Translations under genes and position numbers: made by a program
Notes under the pieces: generated by a model
Told to the model about the DNA's origin: nothing
The model's database searches: none
What the model saw: the letters and a program-made list of their open reading frames with translations, nothing else
In this document: one piece after another, positions 1-5,675 of the stretch
How positions within the stretch are numbered: position 1 is the stretch's first letter
Layout: each line of letters opens with the position of its first letter
Origin: Magnetospirillum sp.
Lineage (GTDB): Bacteria; Pseudomonadota; Alphaproteobacteria; Rhodospirillales; Magnetospirillaceae
DNA length: 10,000 nucleotides
Reading direction: 5' to 3'
Assembly (NCBI GenBank): GCA_020217035.1
Contig: JAIWOG010000142.1
Span: 1-10,000, forward strand

Positions 1-1
1 C

Positions 2-223
2 AAGGTCGACTTGCTGCCGCATCTGGATTTCGACGTCGCCAAATGCGTCGATTATGCCCGCCGCGTGAACCCCGACATCGTGGTGTTGCAGGTCTCGGCG
101 AAGACCGGCCAGGGCCTGGACGAATGGCTGGCCTGGGTGGCGGAAGGCCGCCGCCAAGCCATCGCTGAACGGATCAAGATGCTGGAGGCCAAATTGGCAG
201 CGGCCAAGGCAAATTTGGGATGA
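2..223 (+). CDS. hypB: HypB, Ni-inserting GTPase of hydrogenase maturation (3' end only)
   Basis: The last 73 codons of a gene that begins before the window, ending in TGA at 221-223. HypB is a SIMIBI-class cytoplasmic GTPase that works with HypA to load nickel into the hydrogenase large subunit after the Fe(CN)2CO group is in place. The visible part starts with KVD, the end of the NKxD guanine-specificity motif. It continues with the family-typical stretch LPHLDFDVAKCVDYARRVNP, then the G5 motif SAKTG and GLDEWLAWV. After that the protein runs on as an Ala/Lys/Glu-rich helix of roughly 25 residues (AERIKMLEAKLAAAKANLG), longer than the short tail of E. coli HypB. The nucleotide-binding P-loop and the N-terminal metal-binding region lie outside the window. 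The assignment is firm because of the motif run and because hypF, C, D, E and X follow on the same strand. Confidence 0.93.
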   Translation, partial: KVDLLPHLDFDVAKCVDYARRVNPDIVVLQVSAKTGQGLDEWLAWVAEGRRQAIAERIKMLEAKLAAAKANLG

Positions 224-232
224 TTGGATATG

Positions 233-330
233 AACCACAGAGTCACAGAGGCACAGAGAGGTCTCTCTTGTGGAAACATGAACGCCTTCAATCTGGCATG
301 ATCCCTCTGTGCCTCTGTGTTTCTGTGGTT
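233..330. repeat. Long inverted repeat of the CACAGAG type between hypB and hypF
   Basis: Two 26-bp arms at 233-258 and 305-330 are reverse complements with 24 of 26 positions matching; the only mismatches are the two bases following AACCACAGA. The arms consist of the iterated unit CACAGAG, in the form AACCACAGA-NN-CACAGAGGCACAGAG, and enclose 46 bp. From general knowledge, intergenic palindromes built of CACAGAG/CTCTGTG units are scattered through many unrelated bacterial genomes and behave like non-coding mobile or REP-like repeats. No transposase or RAYT gene is visible here. In mRNA the arms would form a very stable hairpin between hypB and hypF. The right arm ends 20 nt before the hypF ATG, and an in-frame TAA (330-332) sits on its last base. 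Confidence 0.85.
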
Positions 331-350
331 AATTTTCTTCGGGCTTGGAC

Positions 351-1433
351 ATGACCGCCATCGCCCAGACCATCGCCTTGCCCCATGCGGTGCCCTGCAC
401 CCTGGCGGTGGGGGCGTTCCTGAAGAACACCATCTGCGTCACCAAGGGCGACAGGGCCTATCTTTCCGTCGTCCATGGCGATCTGGGTGCGCCCGAAGCG
501 ATCAGCGCCTTTGAAAACTCGGTGCAAAGCCTGCTGGCCGAATTGGACGTGCGCCCGACCCGCGTCGCCCACGATCTGCACCCGGATTTCCATTCCACCC
601 GCTTCGCCCTGTCCCTGGATCTGCCGGCGGTGGCGGTGCAGCACCACCACGCCCACGCGGCGGCGGTGGCGGTGGAGCACATGACATTTAATCATGGGGT
701 CCTGGCCCTGTCGCTAGACGGGTTCGGCCTGGGGCCGGGCAACCAGTCTTGGGGCGGCGAGCTGCTGCTTGCCGACGGTCCCCGCTATCAACGCCTGGGC
801 CATCTGGCCCACCTGCGCCAGCCGGGCGGCGACGTGGCGGCGCGTGAACCGTGGCGCATGGCGGCCGCCGCGTTGCATAAGCTGGGACGCGGGACCGAGA
901 TCGCCGGGCGCTGGCCCGCCTACAAGCCGGCTTCCATGCTGTCCACCATCCTGGACAAGGGACTGAACAGCCCCGAAACATCCTCGGCCGGGCGCTTGTT
1001 CGACGCCGCTTGCGGGCTGTTGAATATTCATCCGGTGGCCGAGTTCGAAGGCCAGGCCCCGATGGCGCTGGAAGCCCTGGTGGACGATCCGCGAATCCTG
1101 GCCGATGGTTGGCGATTGGCGGGCGGCGTGCTGGACTTCTCCCCGCTTTTGGCGCATCTGGCCGATTGCGGCGACACCAAACGGGGCGCCAACCTGTTCC
1201 ACGGCACCTTGGTGGCGGCCATGGCCCAATGGGCGGCCTGGGGCGCCGAACGGACCGGCCGCGACGATGTGGCCTTGGGCGGCGGCTGTTTCTTCAATAA
1301 AGTGCTGAAAGACGGTTTGGTGACGGCGCTGTCGGCCCAGGGTCTGCGGCCTTTGACAGCCGTCAAGGTGTCGCCGGGCGATCCCGGCTTGTCTTTGGGC
1401 CAGGCGTGGGTCGCCGCCCTGACGGAGGTTTAG
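351..1433 (+). CDS. hypF: Short HypF: carbamoyltransferase (Kae1-like) domain only
   Basis: This 360-residue protein matches only the C-terminal half of HypF (usually about 750 residues), the Kae1/TsaD-like domain that transfers carbamoyl from carbamoyl-AMP to the C-terminal Cys of HypE. Visible motifs in order: LAVGAFLKNT near the start, DLHPDFHSTR (about 75-84), the metal-ligand run QHHHAH (His98 and His102 form HxxxH), LDGFGLGPG and WGGE, REPWRMA, SSAGRLFDAACGLL, FEGQAP, FHGTL, the phosphate-binding-type GGGCFFN, and SPGDPGLSLGQAW at the end. The acylphosphatase, zinc-finger and YrdC-like domains that make carbamoyl-AMP are absent, and upstream there is only the palindrome and hypB. Where most HypF proteins read SQHIGDL, this one reads SVVHGDL. 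ATG 351 is preferred over TTG 345. No good Shine-Dalgarno is visible, and TAA at 330-332 bars a longer frame. From memory, R. eutropha HypF1 is similarly short, so this is probably functional rather than broken. Confidence 0.88.
   Translation: MTAIAQTIALPHAVPCTLAVGAFLKNTICVTKGDRAYLSVVHGDLGAPEAISAFENSVQSLLAELDVRPTRVAHDLHPDFHSTRFALSLDLPAVAVQHHHAHAAAVAVEHMTFNHGVLALSLDGFGLGPGNQSWGGELLLADGPRYQRLGHLAHLRQPGGDVAAREPWRMAAAALHKLGRGTEIAGRWPAYKPASMLSTILDKGLNSPETSSAGRLFDAACGLLNIHPVAEFEGQAPMALEALVDDPRILADGWRLAGGVLDFSPLLAHLADCGDTKRGANLFHGTLVAAMAQWAAWGAERTGRDDVALGGGCFFNKVLKDGLVTALSAQGLRPLTAVKVSPGDPGLSLGQAWVAALTEV
1424..1428 (+). promoter_or_regulatory. Shine-Dalgarno site of hypC
   Basis: GGAGG lies 7 nt before the hypC ATG, inside the last codons of hypF. 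It fixes the hypC start at 1436 and rejects the longer in-frame reading from 1406. Confidence 0.75.
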
Positions 1434-1435
1434 CC

Positions 1436-1666
1436 ATGTGTCTTGCCCTGCCTTCCCGTGTCGTCGAAGTGCTGGACGACGACCAGGCCAAGGTCGATCT
1501 GGGCGGCGTCACCAAGGCGGTGTCGCTGTCCTTGGTGGAAGGGGTCGAGGTGGGCGACTACGTCATCGTCCATGTGGGCTATGCCCTGACCAAGGTGGAC
1601 CCGGCCGAGGCGGAAAAGACCCTGGCGCTGTTCGCCGAGATGCAGGCCGCCGGGCAAAGCGCATGA
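1436..1666 (+). CDS. hypC: HypC, hydrogenase maturation chaperone
   Basis: A 76-residue HypC/HupF-family protein. It starts with MCLALPSRV; Cys2, exposed after removal of Met1, is the residue that binds the iron intermediate and the large-subunit precursor. HypC forms the HypCD complex, on which iron receives CN and CO, and then delivers Fe(CN)2CO to the hydrogenase large subunit. The small beta-barrel core is recognisable in VDLGGVTKAVSLSLVEGVEVGDYVIVHVGYAL, here split over about residues 20-51. The tail AEAEKTLALFAEM is the usual C-terminal helix. Length is normal. The ATG is only 2 nt after the hypF stop and has a good GGAGG. The stop overlaps the hypD start as ATGA, so translation of hypC and hypD is probably coupled. 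Confidence 0.96.
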   Translation: MCLALPSRVVEVLDDDQAKVDLGGVTKAVSLSLVEGVEVGDYVIVHVGYALTKVDPAEAEKTLALFAEMQAAGQSA

Positions 1667-2802
1667 AATATATCGACGAATACCGCGACGGCGATTTGGC
1701 CCAACAATTGGCGCGTTCCATCGCCGCCGAGGCCGACACAGGGCGCACCTATCACCTGATGGAATTCTGCGGCGGCCACACCCACGCCATTTCCCGCTAC
1801 GGCCTGGAAGACATCCTGCCGGCCAACGTGCGCATGGTGCACGGGCCGGGCTGCCCGGTCTGCGTGCTGCCGGTGGGCCGCATCGACGCCGCCATCTGGC
1901 TGGCCGGCCAGCACAGCGTCATCTTGTGCACCTATGGCGACATGTTGCGGGTGCCTGGTTCCAAGCGCCTGAGCCTGTTGAAGGCCAAGGCCGAGGGCCG
2001 CGACATCCGCATGGTCTATTCGACCCTTGACGCGGTGAAGCTGGCGCAGGCCAACCCCGACCGAAAAGTGGTGTTCTTCGCCATCGGCTTCGAGACGACG
2101 ACGCCCCCCACCGCGGTGGCCATCAAGCAGGCCCAGGCCCTGGGATTGACCAATTTCTTCGTCTTTTGCAACCACGTGCTGACGCCCAGCGCCATCGCCC
2201 AAATCCTGGACAGCCCGGAAGTGCGGACCCTGGGCACGGTCAAGCTGGACGGCTTCATCGGCCCGGCCCATGTTTCCACCATCATCGGCTCGCAGCCTTA
2301 CGAATATTTCGCCGAGGAATATCAGCGCCCCGTCGTCATCGCCGGTTTCGAGCCCTTGGACGTGCTGCAAGCGGTACGCATGCTGGTGCGCCAGATCAAC
2401 GAAAACCGCTTCGAGGTGGAAAACGAGTTTTCCCGCGCCGTGACCCGTGACGGCAATGCCAAGGCCAAATCCCTGGTGGCCGAGATGTTCGAACTGCGCA
2501 AAAGCTTCGAATGGCGGGGGCTGGGGCTGGTGCCCTATTCGGCGCTGCGCATCAAGGAAGACTACGCTGGCTTCGACGCCGAGCGTCAGTGGGACGTGCC
2601 CAAGGACAGCCCGCCCGACAACAAGGCATGCGAATGCGGCGCCATTTTGCGCGGCGTGAAAAAACCCACCGATTGCAAGCTGTTCGGCACCATCTGCACC
2701 CCGGAAAACCCCATGGGGTCGTGCATGGTGTCGGCCGAGGGCGCCTGCGCCGCCCACTGGACCTATGGACGTTTCCGCGACACGAAAGCCCAAGAAGCAT
2801 GA
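1663..2802 (+). CDS. hypD: HypD, Fe-S scaffold for Fe(CN)2CO assembly
   Basis: A 379-residue protein of normal HypD length. HypD is a cytoplasmic [4Fe-4S] protein that, with HypC, holds the active-site iron while cyanide from HypE and CO are attached. Diagnostic motifs: MEFCGGHTH (Cys36), GPGCPVC (Cys64 and Cys67), the GFETTTPPTA stretch, FCNHVLTPSA, DGFIGPAHVS, and the Cys-rich C-terminal cluster-binding region from KACECGAILRG through DCKLFGTIC to GSCMVSAEGACAA. These correspond to the catalytic thiols and the [4Fe-4S] ligands known in the family. All expected Cys motifs are present. The ATG overlaps the hypC stop (ATGA) and is the first plausible start; the long in-frame extension upstream is just an open frame through hypC. 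The stop again overlaps the next gene, hypE, by ATGA. Confidence 0.97.
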   Translation: MKYIDEYRDGDLAQQLARSIAAEADTGRTYHLMEFCGGHTHAISRYGLEDILPANVRMVHGPGCPVCVLPVGRIDAAIWLAGQHSVILCTYGDMLRVPGSKRLSLLKAKAEGRDIRMVYSTLDAVKLAQANPDRKVVFFAIGFETTTPPTAVAIKQAQALGLTNFFVFCNHVLTPSAIAQILDSPEVRTLGTVKLDGFIGPAHVSTIIGSQPYEYFAEEYQRPVVIAGFEPLDVLQAVRMLVRQINENRFEVENEFSRAVTRDGNAKAKSLVAEMFELRKSFEWRGLGLVPYSALRIKEDYAGFDAERQWDVPKDSPPDNKACECGAILRGVKKPTDCKLFGTICTPENPMGSCMVSAEGACAAHWTYGRFRDTKAQEA

Positions 2803-3848
2803 CCCTGTCCCGCCGCACCCATCCCCGTCCGCTGGACGTGAAAAACGGCCGTGTCGACCTGACCCATGGCGGCGGCGGCCGCGCCATGGCCCAGCTGGTG
2901 GACGAATTGTTCGTCGCCGCCTTCGACAACGAGGTTTTGTCCCAAGGCAACGACCAAGGCGCATTCAACGTGCCCGGCGGCCGCATGGTGATGAGCACCG
3001 ACGGCTATGTCATCTCGCCCATGTTCTTCCCCGGCGGCGACATCGGCAGCTTGGCGGTGCACGGCACCATCAACGACGTGGCCATGGCCGGCGCTGTGCC
3101 CATCGGCCTGTCGGCCGGCTTCATCATCGAGGAAGGCTTCCCGCTGGCCGACCTGGAGCGCGTGGTCAAATCCATGGCCGCCGCCAGCAAGGCCGCCGGC
3201 GTGCCGGTGATGACCGGCGACACCAAGGTTGTCGAAAAGGGCAAGGGCGACGGGCTGTTCATCACCACCGCCGGCATCGGCATGGTGCCGCCCGGCATCG
3301 ACATTTCCGGCGACAAGGCGCGACCCGGCGACGTCATCTTGGTGTCGGGCAGCATGGGCGACCATGGCGTCGCGGTGATGAGCCAACGCGAATCCCTGGG
3401 TTTCGAAACTGAAATCCTGTCCGATTCGGCCGCGCTTCACACCCTGGTCGCCGCCATGATCAAGGTGGCGCCGGGCATCCGGGTGCTGCGCGACCCGACG
3501 CGGGGCGGCTTGGCGGCGACCTTGAACGAAATCGCCGTGCAATCGGGTGTGGGCATGGAAATCCGCGAGACCGACATCCCCATCAAACCCCAGGTCATGG
3601 GCGCCTGCGAATTGCTGGGCCTGGACCCGCTTTACGTGGCCAACGAGGGCAAGCTGATCTGCATCTGCGGCCCCGACGACGCGCCCGCATTGCTGGCCGC
3701 CATGCAGGCCCATCCCCTGGGAGTGGACGCCAAGGTGATCGGCATCTGCGACCAAGACCCCCACCATTTCGTCCGCATGAAGACCGCCATGGGCGGCACC
3801 CGCGTCGTCGACTGGCTGGCCGGCGAGCAATTGCCGAGGATTTGCTGA
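2799..3848 (+). CDS. hypE: HypE, carbamoyl dehydratase
   Basis: A 349-residue PurM/ThiL-like ATPase. HypE receives a carbamoyl group on its C-terminal Cys from HypF, dehydrates it with ATP to a thiocyanate, and donates cyanide to iron on HypCD. The protein ends in the invariant PRIC, with Cys349 as the final residue, so the catalytic tail is intact. The N-terminal AIRS-type domain shows THGGGGRAM, STDGYVISPMFFPGGDIG, the ATP/Mg-binding run VHGTINDVAMAGA, and GDTKVVEKGKGDG. The C-terminal domain shows RDPTRGGLAATLNE, NEGKLICI and GGTR. The ATG overlaps the hypD stop. The in-frame extension upstream through the hypD region is a shadow. The conserved tail codons agg-att also supply a GAGGA Shine-Dalgarno-like run (3836-3840) for a mini-ORF that overlaps the hypE stop. 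Confidence 0.97.
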   Translation: MTLSRRTHPRPLDVKNGRVDLTHGGGGRAMAQLVDELFVAAFDNEVLSQGNDQGAFNVPGGRMVMSTDGYVISPMFFPGGDIGSLAVHGTINDVAMAGAVPIGLSAGFIIEEGFPLADLERVVKSMAAASKAAGVPVMTGDTKVVEKGKGDGLFITTAGIGMVPPGIDISGDKARPGDVILVSGSMGDHGVAVMSQRESLGFETEILSDSAALHTLVAAMIKVAPGIRVLRDPTRGGLAATLNEIAVQSGVGMEIRETDIPIKPQVMGACELLGLDPLYVANEGKLICICGPDDAPALLAAMQAHPLGVDAKVIGICDQDPHHFVRMKTAMGGTRVVDWLAGEQLPRIC

Positions 3849-3955
3849 TGGAGGAGCGAAGCGACGACTGGGCCCGACGGGCCCCGCCCGCTTATGCGGG
3901 CGTGAGCCAAGGGCGCGGACGCGCCCGCCCGGCGCCTGAGGGGCAAAACCAATGA
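3848..3955 (+). CDS. Possible 35-residue coupling mini-ORF between hypE and hypX
   Basis: The frame starting at ATG 3848-3850 overlaps the hypE stop by one base (TGATG). It ends in TGA 3953-3955, which overlaps the hypX start as ATGA. GAGGA at 3836-3840 lies 7 nt before its ATG. The predicted peptide begins MEERSDDWARRAPPAYAG and ends in an Arg/Gly/Pro-rich tail (GRGRARPAPEGQNQ). Its composition comes from the GC-rich hairpin repeat it is read from, and it resembles no family I recognise. It probably has no function as a protein. Its value may be as a reading bridge that lets ribosomes melt the hairpins and reinitiate at hypX, a role inferred only from the exact stop/start overlaps. It could equally be chance. 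Confidence 0.35.
   Translation: MEERSDDWARRAPPAYAGVSQGRGRARPAPEGQNQ
3870..3926 (+). repeat. Tandem GC hairpins in the hypE-hypX spacer
   Basis: Three perfect hairpins in a row: GGGCCC-GAC-GGGCCC (3870-3884), CGCCCGC-TTAT-GCGGGCG (3885-3902), and GGGCGC-GGAC-GCGCCC (3911-3926). The CGCCCGC arm recurs at 3922-3928, so the GCGGGCG arm could pair with either copy, giving two mutually exclusive folds. No U-run follows, so this is not a standard intrinsic terminator. It looks like a REP-type intergenic palindrome that may stabilise mRNA or lower hypX expression relative to hypCDE. Whether the unit is repeated elsewhere in the genome cannot be seen here. Confidence 0.7.
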
Positions 3956-5568
3956 AGATCTTATTGCTCGCCCATTCGTTCAACTCGCTGACCCAACGCC
4001 TGTGGGTGGAACTGGTTCGTGCGGGCCATGACGTCAGCCTGGAACTGGACGTCAACGATTCGGTGACCATCGAGGCGGTGGAACTGGCGAAGCCCGATCT
4101 GGTCGTCGCCCCCTTCCTGAAGCGGGCCATCCCGGAAGCGGTGTGGAAGAACACCAAGACCCTGGTGGTGCATCCCGGTCCGGAAGGCGACCGCGGCCCC
4201 GCCGCCCTGGATTGGGCCATCCTGGAGGGCGCCGAAAGCTGGGGGGTAACGGTGTTGCAGGCGGAAGCCGAGATGGATGGCGGCCCGGTCTGGGCCAGCC
4301 GCAGCTTCCCCATGCGCCCGGCTACCAAGTCCAGCCTGTACCGCAACGAAGTCACCGAAGCCGCCGTGCAGGCAGTGGTCGAGGCGCTGGACAATCCCGC
4401 CCCCCGCCGGGTGGACAAGCATGTGTGGCGCCCTGCCATGGGCCAGGACGTCCGCGCCATCCATTGGGCCACCGACGACACCGCCACCGTGTTGCGCAAA
4501 TTACGGGCGTCCGACGGCACACCCGGCGTTCGCGATGGCGATTTCTTCTTGTTCGACGGACACGCCGCCGACGGCCTGAGCGGAACCCCCGGTCAATGGA
4601 TCGGTCGCCAGGACGGGCGGCTGGCGCGGGCCACCATCGACGGCGCGGTGTGGATCGGCCGCATGCGGACAGCCGAACAGGGGTCGTTGAAGCTGCCCGC
4701 CGATCAGGTGCTGCCGGGCGCCGCCCAGCTTCCGGTCATCCCCGGCCATCACGACATCTGGTACGACGAAGTGCATGGGGTCGGTTACCTGCACTTCCCC
4801 TTCCACAACGGCGCCATGAGCACCGAGCAATGCATGCGCCTGAAGGATGCCTTCGTCGCCGCCAGCCAAAGGCCGACGAAAGTGATCTGCCTGATGGGCG
4901 GCCCGGATTTCTGGTCCAACGGCATCCACCTTTCCACCATCGAGGCGGCGGCCAGCCCGGCCGACGAATCCTGGCGCAACATCAACGCCATGAACGATCT
5001 GTGCGAAGCCATCATCACCTGCCCCAGCCATCTGACCATCGCCGCCCTGTCCGGCAACGCCGGGGCCGGCGGCGTGTTCATGGCGCTGGCCGCCGACATG
5101 GTGCTGGCGCGTGAAGGGGTGATCCTGAACCCCCATTACAAGGGCATGGGCAATCTGTACGGTTCCGAATACTGGACCTATCTGCTGCCCAAACGCTGCG
5201 GCGCCGACAACGCCGCCCGCGTCGTCCAGGCGCGTCTGCCCATGGGAACCGCCGAGGCACTGGACCTGGGCCTGATCGACGGGGCGTTTGGCAACACGGT
5301 GGCCGAATTCCGCGCCCTGGTGGTGGCCGAGGCGGAAAAGCTGGCGGCGGCGGCCGAGATCGAGGCCAAGCTGGTGGCCAAGCGCCTGGCCCGCCTTGCC
5401 GACGAGGCGGAAAAGCCGCTTTCCGCCTATCGGGCCGAGGAGTTGGAGCGGATGAAACTGAATTTCTATGGTTTCGACCCCAGCTATCACGTGGCGCGCT
5501 GGAACTTCATCCGCCGCATCCCGAAGTCGCGCACCCCGCTTTATCTGGCACGCCATCGCGGCAAGTGA
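3952..5568 (+). CDS. hypX: HypX (HoxX), CO-producing formyl-CoA enzyme for aerobic hydrogenase maturation
   Basis: A 538-residue two-domain protein. The N-terminal domain (about 1-170) is a formyl-tetrahydrofolate transferase: LVVHPGPEGDRGPAALDWAI with His74, and AEMDGGPVWASRSFPM with Asp109, matching the catalytic His and Asp of the fold. The Asn usually two residues before the His is Val72. The C-terminal domain (about 270-500) is enoyl-CoA hydratase/isomerase-like: CLMGGPDFWSNGIHLSTIEA, then ALSGNAGAGGVFMALAADMV for the oxyanion region and NPHYKGMGNLYGSEYWTYLL. From published work on HypX, the formyl group passes to CoA and formyl-CoA is decarbonylated, giving the CO ligand of the [NiFe] site when oxygen is present. 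The gene follows hypE after 103 nt. GAGGGG (3938-3943) precedes the ATG by 8 nt. hypX is the last recognisable gene of the operon; no terminator hairpin follows its stop. Confidence 0.95.
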   Translation: MKILLLAHSFNSLTQRLWVELVRAGHDVSLELDVNDSVTIEAVELAKPDLVVAPFLKRAIPEAVWKNTKTLVVHPGPEGDRGPAALDWAILEGAESWGVTVLQAEAEMDGGPVWASRSFPMRPATKSSLYRNEVTEAAVQAVVEALDNPAPRRVDKHVWRPAMGQDVRAIHWATDDTATVLRKLRASDGTPGVRDGDFFLFDGHAADGLSGTPGQWIGRQDGRLARATIDGAVWIGRMRTAEQGSLKLPADQVLPGAAQLPVIPGHHDIWYDEVHGVGYLHFPFHNGAMSTEQCMRLKDAFVAASQRPTKVICLMGGPDFWSNGIHLSTIEAAASPADESWRNINAMNDLCEAIITCPSHLTIAALSGNAGAGGVFMALAADMVLAREGVILNPHYKGMGNLYGSEYWTYLLPKRCGADNAARVVQARLPMGTAEALDLGLIDGAFGNTVAEFRALVVAEAEKLAAAAEIEAKLVAKRLARLADEAEKPLSAYRAEELERMKLNFYGFDPSYHVARWNFIRRIPKSRTPLYLARHRGK

Positions 5569-5675
5569 TCCATTCCCGCCCCTTCATCAATACCAATGTA
5601 TTAGATTTTATACTCTGAGTTGCTGGAAGCCCCGCCTATAAACGCCTATGCTCCCTGCGGGGGATTACCGGGGAT
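5569..5675 (+). promoter_or_regulatory. Leader of the kinase gene with AT-rich promoter-like patch, direct repeat and hairpin
   Basis: This spacer contains the only AT-rich patch nearby (5590-5619), with a good -10 candidate TATACT at 5609-5614 but no convincing -35. Downstream, CGCCTAT occurs twice at a 10-bp period (5633-5639 and 5643-5649, separated by AAA). CCCCGC (5630-5635) can pair with GCGGGG (5657-5662) across a 21-nt loop, which would cover the G-rich stretch before the kinase start. A promoter between hypX and the kinase gene is plausible. The exact start point is not established. Confidence 0.3.

Noticed and set aside
288..695. - strand frame beginning in the palindrome region and ending with a TTETQRHRG-like peptide
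   Set aside because: That peptide is the well-known false translation of the CACAGAG-type repeat; the rest is antisense to hypF.
351..1433. hypF as a pseudogene
   Set aside because: Although half-size, the Kae1-like domain is complete from LAVGAFLKNT to LSLGQAW, without stops or frameshifts, and it is closely packed with hypC.
1579..2964. Long open frame on the - strand opposite hypD
   Set aside because: Shadow of hypD, which has all its Cys motifs; the antisense peptide has no recognisable family.
3870..3926. Rho-independent terminator after hypE
   Set aside because: The hairpins are strong, but no run of T follows, and hypX, which belongs to the same pathway, starts directly downstream.
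2763..4520. Long open frame on the - strand (585 codons) across hypE and the start of hypX
   Set aside because: It is antisense to two genes with full family motifs; such frames are common in high-GC DNA, and the peptide is His/Gly/Ala-rich without domains.
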